A stretch of DNA of 15,322 nucleotides from Balneolia bacterium (GCA_003566395.1 PXDL01000471.1:1-15322), one strand, 5' to 3'. Positions 1-7,257 are shown, numbered from the stretch's first letter. Program-made: numbers and translations. Notes: a model not told the origin generated them from the sequence alone.

Positions 1-12
1 CATAGTAAAAAT

Positions 13-29
13 ATCAGGTTAAACCTGAT
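13..29. repeat. 17-bp perfect palindrome near the left edge
   Basis: ATCAGGTT, one central A, then AACCTGAT form a perfect inverted repeat. As RNA it would fold with a 6-bp stem (ATCAGG/CCTGAT) and a 5-nt loop. There is only a weak T-run after it, so it is at best a poor terminator for a gene left of the window; it could instead be an operator. Nothing else is recognisable between it and the promoter element at 251. Confidence 0.45.
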
Positions 30-250
30 TTACATGATACAAAACATAATAATACGGTATTCCCCTAAAACCCGGCTCTTTGCAAAGTCTTCTAATCCTG
101 CCACGCGCCTGCATCTCAACAAACCGAGAGAATTGTCTGAGTGCCGCTCACTATTTGTTGGGGTAGTTTCCTAAACCGACATAATTTATCAACAGATAAA
201 GCAGCCGAATCAAACCTACCCCAAGACTCGCGGAAAGTGTGTTTTTTTTG

Positions 251-258
251 TATATTTG
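251..258 (+). promoter_or_regulatory. Bacteroidota-type -7 promoter element (TATATTTG)
   Basis: TATATTTG matches the Bacteroidota -7 consensus TAnnTTTG exactly, just after a run of eight T. The inferred transcription start lies around 263-268, immediately before the riboswitch at 271-358, which is where a riboswitch promoter should be. No good -33 TTTG is visible at the expected spacing, so the call rests on the -7 match and its position. Confidence 0.6.
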
Positions 259-270
259 CGCCTTCACATC

Positions 271-285
271 CAACCACAAAGGTTG
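271..285 (+). promoter_or_regulatory. 5' hairpin competing with riboswitch P1
   Basis: CAACC (271-275) pairs with GGTTG (281-285) around the loop ACAAA. The 3' arm is most of the 5' strand of aptamer stem P1, so this hairpin and P1 cannot form together. If transcription starts near 265, this would be the first structure made on the nascent RNA. The pairing is seen directly; a role is inferred. Confidence 0.4.
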
Positions 286-358
286 GGGGTGCTTGCATTC
301 GCGAGCTGAGATCATACCCCAAAACCTGATCCGGATAATACCGGCGTAGGGAAACCTT
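279..358 (+). ncRNA. TPP riboswitch aptamer (THI element)
   Basis: All conserved parts of the THI box are present and pair as expected. P1 is AAGGTT (279-284) with AACCTT (353-358). P2 is GGGGT (286-290) with ACCCC (316-320). P3 is GCTTGC (291-296) with GCGAGC (301-306) around an ATTC loop. The conserved CTGAGA lies at 306-311. P4 is CCT (325-327) with AGG (348-350). P5 is CCGG (331-334) with CCGG (341-344) around ATAATA. The pyrophosphate-sensing CGTAGGGAA stretch is at 345-353. Family knowledge: this aptamer binds thiamin pyrophosphate and usually represses the downstream gene. It lies in the leader of the TonB-dependent receptor at 477. Confidence 0.96.
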
Positions 359-410
359 GCTGTCGTCCCGTTTTTGTATTGACACTCACGGACTCATTCA
401 ATACGGCAGC
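359..410 (+). promoter_or_regulatory. Imperfect hairpin between aptamer and ribosome-binding site
   Basis: GCTGTCG (359-365) can pair with CGGCAGC (404-410) with one G-U pair. Inside it TATTGA (377-382) pairs with TCAATA (398-403). The helix would stack directly on the 3' end of P1 and act as a spacer bringing the 434-444 segment towards the aptamer. It has no terminator-like T-run after it. Confidence 0.4.
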
Positions 411-433
411 TTAATCGTTCTCATCGCATGACA

Positions 434-472
434 AAGCACCTCCACTAATGTTTCATAAAACATTTTCGGAGG
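434..472 (+). promoter_or_regulatory. Shine-Dalgarno sequestering hairpin (riboswitch expression platform)
   Basis: CCTCC (439-443) is the exact complement of the Shine-Dalgarno GGAGG (468-472). Between them AATGTTT (447-453) pairs with AAACATT (458-464) around a CATA loop, giving a bent but continuous hairpin that would hide the ribosome-binding site. The same segment, AAGCACCTCCA (434-444), is also complementary over 11 positions (one G-U) to TGGGGGTGCTT (284-294), the 5' strand of aptamer stems P2 and P3. The two pairings are mutually exclusive, as expected for translational control by TPP. The pairings are seen in the sequence; the switching is inferred. Confidence 0.7.
468..472 (+). promoter_or_regulatory. 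Strong Shine-Dalgarno (GGAGG) of the TonB receptor
   Basis: GGAGG lies 4 nt before the ATG at 477. It is the only strong Shine-Dalgarno sequence before any gene start in the window. It confirms the start codon choice and is the target of the sequestering hairpin. Confidence 0.75.
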
Positions 473-476
473 ACAC

Positions 477-2918
477 ATGTCTTTTCAAAATTTCGCCTCA
501 GGGCGTTTTCTGCCGGATTCCGTTCCGGTTATCCACCCATCCCTTCCTTTCATTGCAACAACGGCCATAGCCCTTTTCTTGCTGCTGTCCGGTACGTCCG
601 TATTTGCTCAGACTACCGTTACCGGAACCGTGAAAGACTCCCGGACGCAGAATACGCTTCCGGGCGCTTCCATCATCCAAACCGGTACAACAACAGGCAC
701 CACCACCGACCAGGACGGCCAATTTGAACTCCGGCTTGAAGCCAATGCTGCTCTGCAGATTGAGATCAGTTATCTGGGCTATCAATCCCGTCAGGTGCGC
801 ATCCGGTCGGGACAGACCCGTGATCTCACCATCTATCTTGATGCTGCTACCTATGTCAGCGACGACGTGGTAGTGGCAGGGCAGCGTGTGGATGAATCCA
901 CGCCCATGAGCTACACCAACGTTACGCGTGAGCAGATAGAGGAGCGCAACCTTGGTCAGGACCTCCCTTTTCTGCTTCAAATGGAACCTTCGGTACTTTC
1001 AACGTCAGATGCGGGAGCAGGAATAGGCTACACCGGCATCCGGATTCGCGGTGTGGACCCAACCCGCATCAACGTAACCGTAAACGGCATACCGCTTAAT
1101 GACTCCGAATCCCACGGAGTCTTCTGGGTAAATATGCCTGATTTTGCCTCATCTATCGAAAATCTGCAAATTCAGCGGGGTGTGGGCACGTCCACCAACG
1201 GGCAGGCCGCTTTCGGTGCCAGCGTAAATATCCAGACCGGAAGCCTCAATCAGAACCCCTATGCCACCGTTACCAATGCCTTCGGCAGCTACAACACACG
1301 CAGACATAATATTCTGGCCGGAACCGGACTCCTCGACAACGGCTGGTCGTTCGATGCCCGTCTTTCTCATATAGAATCAGACGGATATATAGACCGCGCG
1401 TTTTCGGATCTTTCATCCTACGCCCTCACGGCAAGCCGGTACGGAGAGCGCAGCCTGCTTAAGTTCAACATACTGAGCGGAAGCGAACAGACCTATCAGG
1501 CCTGGAACGGAGTACCGGAATCGGAACTGGACGACAACCGCAGAATGAATGAATTCACCTATGAAAACCAGATCGATAACTACCGTCAGGATCATTACCA
1601 GCTTCACTACTCCTACAGGCTGACCGACAACTGGCTGGCGAACGCGTCGCTTCACTACACCTACGGGCGCGGATATTTCGAGGAATTCCGGGAAGACGAC
1701 CGGTTGAGTACCTACGATATCGATCCGGTTGAAATCGGCGATGAAATTATAACCCGAAGCGATATCATCCGGCGGCGCTGGCTGGATAATCATTTTTACG
1801 GCTTTGTGGGCTCGACCGAGTTGAACCGCGACCGCTACAGTCTTATAGTAGGCGGCGGATACAACGAGTACGACGGCGATCATTTCGGGGAAGTCATCTG
1901 GGCAAGGTTTGCAGGCGATTCCGACATTCGCGAACGCTATTACGACAACAACGGATTTAAAACCGACGGAAACCTCTACTCCAAGTTAAGCTGGAATTTA
2001 ACCGACCGGTTTACTGTGTATGGTGATGCACAGGTCCGGCGCATTTACTACCGCTTCCTTGGATTCGACCGGAATCTGGAGAACGTAACCCAGGATGATG
2101 AGCTTTGGTTCTTTAATCCAAAAGCGGGCGTGGTATATCGTCCTCAGACCGGGCATCGTTTATATGCTTCATTCTCTGTTGCCGGCAAAGAACCGACCCG
2201 CCGTGAGTACGTGCGCTCCACCCCCGATTCCCGCCCGAATAAAGAGACCCTCTATAATCTTGAAACCGGCTATCAGATCCAGTTTGGGCGGGGATATGCA
2301 GGTGCAAATCTGTATTACATGCACTACGACGATCAGCTTATTCTCACCGGCGAGATCAATGATGTGGGCCAGGCCATTCGCACCAACGTGCCCGACAGCT
2401 ACAGGGCCGGCATAGAGCTGGAAGGAGGAGTACGCTTTTTGCCCTGGCTGGAATGGAGCGGAAATGTAACCCTGAGCCGGAACCGGATAAACGAATACAC
2501 CGAGTTCATCGACAATTTCGATACCGGCGAGCAGGAAAGCATCACTTACACCGACACCGATATCGCGCTCTCCCCTGAAGTAATTACAGCTTCCCGGTTC
2601 AGGCTTACCCACGGTGGTTTCAGCGCCGACATTATGAGCCAGTTCGTTTCGCGTCAGTATCTGGACAACTCCTCCCGGCGCGACCGCTCCATCGATCCCT
2701 ACTTCGTTACCGATTTACGTCTGAATTACCGGACCACGATGTTGCCGTATGTCAGATCGGCCGACCTCTCTTTTCAGGTGAACAATGTGTTCAACGAGCT
2801 GTACGAAACCAACGGCTACACCTTCGGTTTTATAGCAGGAAGCGAAAAGCAGCGCTTCAACTATTACTATCCACAGGCCGAACGTAATGTACTGGCCCAG
2901 CTCCGGTTGAATTTCTAA
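477..2918 (+). CDS. TonB-dependent outer-membrane receptor, predicted thiamin/thiamin-phosphate uptake
   Basis: Outer-membrane gated channel powered by TonB-ExbBD from the inner membrane. Residues 1-44 form a long signal peptide with a hydrophobic stretch at about 25-43 and a cut after SVFA44. Residues 46-122 form a carboxypeptidase-regulatory-like Ig fold (TVTGTVKD, PGASI, DGQFEL, YLGYQ), typical of Bacteroidota receptors. A TonB-box-like segment (DDVVVAGQ) is at about 129-136. The plug follows to about residue 255, with IRIRGVDPTRINVTVNGIPLND and QRGVGTSTNGQAAFG as landmarks; the rest is the 22-strand barrel, ending in a terminal Phe (QLRLNF). The length of 813 aa is normal. The substrate call comes from the TPP riboswitch in its leader: TPP-regulated TonB receptors are known in Bacteroidota as candidate thiamin importers. 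No inner-membrane transporter such as PnuT is adjacent. The receptor class is certain; the substrate is an inference from regulation. Confidence 0.93.
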   Translation: MSFQNFASGRFLPDSVPVIHPSLPFIATTAIALFLLLSGTSVFAQTTVTGTVKDSRTQNTLPGASIIQTGTTTGTTTDQDGQFELRLEANAALQIEISYLGYQSRQVRIRSGQTRDLTIYLDAATYVSDDVVVAGQRVDESTPMSYTNVTREQIEERNLGQDLPFLLQMEPSVLSTSDAGAGIGYTGIRIRGVDPTRINVTVNGIPLNDSESHGVFWVNMPDFASSIENLQIQRGVGTSTNGQAAFGASVNIQTGSLNQNPYATVTNAFGSYNTRRHNILAGTGLLDNGWSFDARLSHIESDGYIDRAFSDLSSYALTASRYGERSLLKFNILSGSEQTYQAWNGVPESELDDNRRMNEFTYENQIDNYRQDHYQLHYSYRLTDNWLANASLHYTYGRGYFEEFREDDRLSTYDIDPVEIGDEIITRSDIIRRRWLDNHFYGFVGSTELNRDRYSLIVGGGYNEYDGDHFGEVIWARFAGDSDIRERYYDNNGFKTDGNLYSKLSWNLTDRFTVYGDAQVRRIYYRFLGFDRNLENVTQDDELWFFNPKAGVVYRPQTGHRLYASFSVAGKEPTRREYVRSTPDSRPNKETLYNLETGYQIQFGRGYAGANLYYMHYDDQLILTGEINDVGQAIRTNVPDSYRAGIELEGGVRFLPWLEWSGNVTLSRNRINEYTEFIDNFDTGEQESITYTDTDIALSPEVITASRFRLTHGGFSADIMSQFVSRQYLDNSSRRDRSIDPYFVTDLRLNYRTTMLPYVRSADLSFQVNNVFNELYETNGYTFGFIAGSEKQRFNYYYPQAERNVLAQLRLNF

Positions 2919-2940
2919 CCCGAACCTGCCCATATCACAG

Positions 2941-2979
2941 AAAAGGCCGGCACGCGGTTTAAGCGGCCGGCCTTTTTTT
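2941..2979 (+). terminator. Intrinsic terminator after the TonB receptor
   Basis: GGCCGGC (2945-2951) pairs with GCCGGCC (2966-2972); flanking AAAA and the T-run extend the stem, and seven T follow (2973-2979). The mirror strand has TTTT after the stem, so it may also stop transcription from the convergent minus-strand gene ending at 3067. Confidence 0.9.
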
Positions 2980-3010
2980 ATGTACTATCGCTGCATTTTT
3001 AAAACGGTTA

Positions 3011-3053
3011 AGGTTGTTTTCAGGGTGATGGCATTGTCGGCCTGAAAAAACCT
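3011..3053 (-). terminator. Long imperfect hairpin 14 nt past the envelope gene stop
   Basis: AGGTT (3011-3015) and TTTTCAGG (3017-3024) pair with CCTGAAAA (3041-3048) and AACCT (3049-3053), giving 13 base pairs with one bulged G and a 16-nt loop. It lies just downstream of the minus-strand stop at 3067. There is no direct T-tract on that strand, so it is either a weak terminator or a 3'-end stabilising structure. Confidence 0.45.
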
Positions 3054-3066
3054 GAGGCACCCGTCA

Positions 3067-4302
3067 CTAAAATGAAAAACCTGTCACAAATTCAAGAGAA
3101 GTCGTCCGGAACGAATCGGTCTGGCTGTCAAGATTTGAAAACAGACGGGAGTAGCGGCTGGTCACAAAAAAGGAGTAGGTCCCGAACGGTACGCGCATAC
3201 CCACGGCCGCATTTATCCCAAACGACAAGTTTTTATACAGTCCTATAATCTCGCCTTCCTGGGTTTCAAACTCATCATCCTCATTAATTACCTCACGCTG
3301 CATAAAAGCCTCGCGCTTTACAAGGTAACCGATTACAGGTCCGCCTGAAATAAACGGCCTAAACCCGGCAAGTTCCCACTCTCTCCGAATCGGAATATTG
3401 ACGCCCACATAGTTAAACGTCATGGTGATTTCATCATCCGATACAATAGTGTAATCAACGCCGGGCGGCTGGAAAAAACGCACGGAGGTAGTACCGCCTC
3501 TGGTGGTATAGAAAATCTCGGGCTGTAAAAAGAGCCGCTCGGTAAGGGGGAAATCCACGAAGGCCCCGATCGTGAAACCGGTCACATAATCGAAAGGCAC
3601 ATCCTGATATAAATTATTGTCATCGGTGATACGGCTGTTGCTGGAGTTCAGTCCGCCGATTATGCCGAAACGGGTGGTGCGCTCTTGGGGAATCAGTCGG
3701 CTTTCCAAATGGCTGACGGGATCTCCTTCGCACTTGTAGTATTCGGCAAAGGCGCGGATCATGCCTTCCTCATTATACCGGTAAGTGCGCTGCGGATGAC
3801 GTTCTCTCTGCAAAAACCGAGCGCATTCTCTGAAAACACTTTTAAGCTGATCGATGTAAAATTCTTGCCGGAGATAAATCAGGCGTCCCTCGCGGTTGCG
3901 GGCAAAAAACGCGGTATGGTCGCGGGTAATCCGGGAGGAGTAGAGTTTAACGGTACCGGAGGATTCTTCCCTCATAAAAACCGTCTGCAAGCCTTCCACA
4001 TCAAAATCACCCTGAACGCTGTAATATGCGGCTTCATCTTCGATGTAATAGGCAAAAATGTCGAAAGCCCGGAAGTTGCGGAAGGATGATTCCCCTTCTT
4101 CGCGAAACTGAACCCGCCAGGACAGGCTGTAGGTATCGGCCATCAGAATTTCGCCGTGCAGGGTGTCGGCATCGGTGGTTATGATTTTGCCCGAACGGAT
4201 ATCGTCGGTAGCAAATGCAGAGGGGACAAACAGGGTGAAAAGAACCGCCTGGAAAGCAAGAAAACAGCAAGTGGAAGCAAACCGCTTCACGGATAAAACC
4301 AT
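3067..4302 (-). CDS. Envelope protein with soluble N-terminal domain and C-terminal beta-barrel (paralog A)
   Basis: Function not known. Residues 1-31 are a signal peptide (hydrophobic 12-27, cut after SAFA31). Residues about 36-195 look like a mostly beta soluble domain that opens with a GKIITTDADTLHGEI strand pattern, common in Bacteroidota envelope proteins. Residues about 209-411 resemble a PorT/OMP_b-brl_2-type outer-membrane barrel: RFGIIGGLNSS at the start, alternating aromatic strands, a terminal Phe (FVTGFSF). C160 and C191 are the only cysteines after the signal peptide and may form a disulfide in the periplasm. The gene has the same architecture as the upstream gene at 4482-5714 and shares motifs with it (FREEG, ECx-n-C, RFG). 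No Shine-Dalgarno precedes the ATG. The gap of 179 bp to the upstream paralog allows either its own promoter or co-transcription. Confidence 0.82.
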   Translation of the reverse strand: MVLSVKRFASTCCFLAFQAVLFTLFVPSAFATDDIRSGKIITTDADTLHGEILMADTYSLSWRVQFREEGESSFRNFRAFDIFAYYIEDEAAYYSVQGDFDVEGLQTVFMREESSGTVKLYSSRITRDHTAFFARNREGRLIYLRQEFYIDQLKSVFRECARFLQRERHPQRTYRYNEEGMIRAFAEYYKCEGDPVSHLESRLIPQERTTRFGIIGGLNSSNSRITDDNNLYQDVPFDYVTGFTIGAFVDFPLTERLFLQPEIFYTTRGGTTSVRFFQPPGVDYTIVSDDEITMTFNYVGVNIPIRREWELAGFRPFISGGPVIGYLVKREAFMQREVINEDDEFETQEGEIIGLYKNLSFGINAAVGMRVPFGTYSFFVTSRYSRLFSNLDSQTDSFRTTSLEFVTGFSF

Positions 4303-4320
4303 GTTGAAAATCGGGGTTAG

Positions 4321-4350
4321 TGCAGTTTTGTAAACGAAAAGACAACTGCA
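4321..4350. repeat. Inverted repeat between the two paralogs
   Basis: TGCAGTT (4321-4327) and AACTGCA (4344-4350) are perfect complements 16 bp apart, within the leader of paralog A. No T-run follows on either strand. It could be an operator or chance; the sequence does not decide. Confidence 0.25.
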
Positions 4351-4481
4351 ATCGTGAAAATTACGCAGGACAGAAGATGTCTTTTATGAAGGTAATCTTC
4401 AAAATACGCAAAAAGGACCAACCAAAGCATACTTCCGGGATAAGAAAATGTTCCCCGTAAACATCAGGAGAGCATGATCAT

Positions 4482-5714
4482 CTAAAAGCCGATTGCCAGG
4501 CTGAAGTCGAACCCCTGAAACGCCACATCGAATATTCGTCCTTGCTTTGTATCCTCTATAGAATGATAGGTATATCGCACTTCAGCAAACACATCGGCCT
4601 GACCGATCAGCTCTGGAAATCGAACTCCTAAACCTGCATGTGCGCCAAATCCAAGTGGTGCATCCAGTTCAAACAGCTCTCTTCTGTCTTCCTGTATAGC
4701 CCCGTCCGGTCTTTCTACAAGAATAGCATACTCTGTTTCACTCAGATTATTGAAGGACAAAAGCCCGCCTGCTGCTACGTAAGGACGAGCAGGTCCGTAC
4801 ATGAATTCATACCGAAGCGGCACAACCAGGGAAAACGTCCTAATTTTGTAAAATGCTTGTTCTTCAGTTCTGGTCCCCGTTTCCGCTCTTAGGGAAGCTT
4901 CTGCACTTCGGTACACCAGCTGAGGCCTCACAAAAAACGGTCTGCGGCCCAGGCGGTAATCCCAGAACAGACTGATATCAATACTGTTCTCATACCCGAA
5001 AGCGGCCTCCCTAAAAAGTTGAGTCTGACTCTGGAACTCGTAGCTTATTCTGTGACTAAACAACCCTATACCCAGGCCGAAACGACTTCTGTTCACCGTT
5101 GTGCCGTAGCGCCTGACGGTTTCGTCCTGCTCGTACCCCATACAGCGGTCATATTCCAGAAAAACACGGCTGAGATATCTCGACCCGTAAAAGGCGTCGA
5201 TATCACTGTAATCACGAACCACATCCCTGCACTCCCCAAAAAGCGAGCGGAGCAACATACTGAAGCGGTTCGGATGCAAATACACAGCCTGGCCTGAGTC
5301 ATTTATCACATAAAAATGATGGTTTCCCCTGCCGTCGCGGGCCATGAACAAAGAGTGATCGGTTTCATAAATCCGTTCTCCAATCATAGAAGGCACCGCT
5401 TCACGGGATAGCCCGGAGCTGAAGCTGTAGTACATCCCGCCTGTTTCGGTCTCTGCCGAAACGAAATTTCCCGCTCTGAAAGCAGTAACATCATCAGAGC
5501 CTTCTTCCCTGAAAAGCAGTTCCGTAAAACGGGTGTTTTCATCAAGGTTGGTAAAATAACCTTCGCGCTGCTCGCCTGAAACGAGCGTCAGAGTGCCTCT
5601 GACTTCATCTTGCTGGTACGATACAAACGTCCCGGCAAGGGCTGTTCCGGACGGAAAGATTATCCAGAAGGAAACGGCAATAACTATACAAATGGGAGAA
5701 AAATAGGTCATCAT
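4482..5714 (-). CDS. Envelope protein with soluble N-terminal domain and C-terminal beta-barrel (paralog B)
   Basis: Function not known. A signal peptide covers residues 1-27 (hydrophobic 8-26, cut after TALA27). The soluble part, about 28-205, has the strand pattern EVRGTLTLVSGEQREGYFT and a FREEG motif like paralog A. C162 and C191 sit at the same place as C160 and C191 of paralog A, in similar contexts (SLFGEC against SVFREC; YDRC against YYKC). Residues about 209-410 form a predicted outer-membrane barrel starting RSRFGLGIG and ending in Phe (FDFSLAIGF). Length is nearly equal to A (410 against 411 aa). The protein starts Met-Met and either could be used; AGG lies next to the first. It lies downstream of the patatin-like gene on the same strand, 214 bp away. 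An ancient tandem duplication is the simplest origin of A and B. Confidence 0.82.
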   Translation of the reverse strand: MMTYFSPICIVIAVSFWIIFPSGTALAGTFVSYQQDEVRGTLTLVSGEQREGYFTNLDENTRFTELLFREEGSDDVTAFRAGNFVSAETETGGMYYSFSSGLSREAVPSMIGERIYETDHSLFMARDGRGNHHFYVINDSGQAVYLHPNRFSMLLRSLFGECRDVVRDYSDIDAFYGSRYLSRVFLEYDRCMGYEQDETVRRYGTTVNRSRFGLGIGLFSHRISYEFQSQTQLFREAAFGYENSIDISLFWDYRLGRRPFFVRPQLVYRSAEASLRAETGTRTEEQAFYKIRTFSLVVPLRYEFMYGPARPYVAAGGLLSFNNLSETEYAILVERPDGAIQEDRRELFELDAPLGFGAHAGLGVRFPELIGQADVFAEVRYTYHSIEDTKQGRIFDVAFQGFDFSLAIGF

Positions 5715-5818
5715 CCTGGATTATAGTGAGTTAAAGATGTTGCTTCGCGTACAGTCCGGATTCAATTCCGGTTTTTCCCCTCCGATATCACGAAACTTGA
5801 TTTAAACTTGTCTTAGCG

Positions 5819-5879
5819 AATCAGGGAGTAAATAAAGACGGCTCCAAGGCATTCTGCCGGTCTCTGTACTCTCCTGATT
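5819..5879. repeat. Imperfect inverted repeat in the gap between patatin-like gene and paralog B
   Basis: AATCAGGGAG (5819-5828) matches the complement of CTCCTGATT (5871-5879) with one extra G, and a small GGCA/TGCC hairpin lies between. No clear T-run follows on the minus strand. It may be a 3'-end structure of the patatin-like transcript; otherwise this 214-bp gap shows nothing recognisable. Confidence 0.3.
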
Positions 5880-5928
5880 TACAAAGCGACAGGCTTAGGC
5901 TCGGCACGTCTTTCCCTCAGGCGCCATT

Positions 5929-7128
5929 TTACAGGTTTTCAAGAGTTCGGTCAAGTTTTTTAAGGGTGATGTGCAAATCCGCAACCATTCGCTCTCCCTC
6001 ATTGCGAAAACGCGGATCATAGAGTGATTTCAATTCATCGGAAATGGCGGCCCGGTTGAGCATCAAGCCGTTGCGTTCAAGGGTTTTTTCCAGCTCATCG
6101 GCATGCTGTTTCATCCACAGCCGTGTTGCCTGATAGGCGTAATTGCAAATCTCCTTGCGGGACGAAAAACTAAAAACATTCGTAAAAAACATCCGGTAGT
6201 CGTCAGGGGCCGGCTCAATGACGATAATATCCTGCCCGGCGTATTCCTGCTTATACCGGTTAATTCCAACGTTCATCCGCGAATGAATCATGGTTCTGAA
6301 CGTTTGAGAAAGCACGGCTGGAAGCCCCCGCCCGTGAAGTTGTTCGCTCAGCTCTCCCTCGTCTGCAAGCTGCTGAACAGCTTCAAACGGCACAATCGGA
6401 TTCACGCAAATGGTCAGGTTCGCTCCTTCCTGCATGGCTACACTGGCATGTACGGTTCGCTGAGCCACGCCGTCTATATAATATCGGTTTTTGATTCGCA
6501 CGGGGGTATAAATGGCCGGAAGCGCAGAACTTGCCTGTACGGCCAGACTGATGGGCACATCATCAAAACCCGGGCTTCCGAATACCACGCTCTTACTTGA
6601 ATCGAGATCGGTGGCAACCAAACGAAGGTTGGTTTTGAGTTTTCGGAAATCATCGGTACGGCCTTCATACGCAAAATTAAGGGCCATATATTTCCGGATC
6701 GGGTCGTTGCTGAAAAGTCCGGTCGGCAGCAGCTCGGTCATGCGGGACAGCGACCCGGTTAGGCTGATATCTCCCGGCCTTCGGATGTAATCCCAAAGCA
6801 TGGAAACCACAGTTCCCGGTATATGACCCACACGGCGCATATATTCTCTGAAATCCGGACTATAGAACGTAGAGGGCGTTATCGGGTGTACATCATGCTG
6901 TTTGGATAGAATAGCCAGGCTCATCTGCCGGGGCGAAATCCCGTTCGCCAGGCTTGCGGTAACAATAGCGCCGGCGCTCACACCCACATACACGTGCATA
7001 CGTGTGAAATCCAGGCCCATTATGGCTTCTTCGAGGGCACAAAGGGTGCCGATTTCATAAACAGCGCCTTCAATCCCGCCGCCTGCGCAGGCAAGGCCTA
7101 TTTTAAAAGGAACAGAACTTCCCATCAT
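5929..7128 (-). CDS. Patatin-like phospholipase family protein
   Basis: Predicted serine acyl hydrolase acting on phospholipids or other lipid esters through a Ser-Asp dyad. The N-terminal patatin core shows the glycine-rich oxyanion loop AGGGIEG (15-21), the nucleophile elbow GVSAG (49-53, Ser51), the conserved ASSALPAIYTPV block (199-210) and the catalytic Asp in IDG (Asp219). Residues about 235-399 form a helical C-terminal part with no motif I recognise. There is no signal peptide or clear membrane helix, so a cytosolic or peripheral location is likely, similar to RssA-type bacterial patatins. It starts Met-Met without a Shine-Dalgarno. It is divergent from the superoxide dismutase gene (183-bp shared upstream region) and is the first of three minus-strand genes. 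All catalytic residues are present; the substrate cannot be told. Confidence 0.9.
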   Translation of the reverse strand: MMGSSVPFKIGLACAGGGIEGAVYEIGTLCALEEAIMGLDFTRMHVYVGVSAGAIVTASLANGISPRQMSLAILSKQHDVHPITPSTFYSPDFREYMRRVGHIPGTVVSMLWDYIRRPGDISLTGSLSRMTELLPTGLFSNDPIRKYMALNFAYEGRTDDFRKLKTNLRLVATDLDSSKSVVFGSPGFDDVPISLAVQASSALPAIYTPVRIKNRYYIDGVAQRTVHASVAMQEGANLTICVNPIVPFEAVQQLADEGELSEQLHGRGLPAVLSQTFRTMIHSRMNVGINRYKQEYAGQDIIVIEPAPDDYRMFFTNVFSFSSRKEICNYAYQATRLWMKQHADELEKTLERNGLMLNRAAISDELKSLYDPRFRNEGERMVADLHITLKKLDRTLENL

Positions 7129-7228
7129 TGGAAAAGCATTTTTTAATTGTTAATGTACGTATTCCATATAATGCCAAACAACACATGAACGCAGCCAAAC
7201 GATTCAAATCAGGATCAGTAAACCGGAC

Positions 7229-7257
7229 TTTGTCACAGCAGTGGAATGATACCTTTC
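7229..7257 (+). promoter_or_regulatory. Possible promoter of the superoxide dismutase gene
   Basis: TTTG (7229-7232) and TACCTTTC (7250-7257) resemble the Bacteroidota -33 TTTG and -7 TAnnTTTG elements, with the last base of the -7 off consensus and a 17-bp spacer, slightly short. It would give a leader of roughly 45 nt. Confidence 0.3.

Noticed and set aside
141..329. Plus-strand reading frame of 62 codons running into the riboswitch
   Set aside because: It runs through the promoter element and aptamer and has no ribosome site or family resemblance.
116..385. Minus-strand reading frame of 89 codons over the riboswitch
   Set aside because: It lies opposite the aptamer, whose structure explains the sequence conservation; the peptide has no recognisable features.
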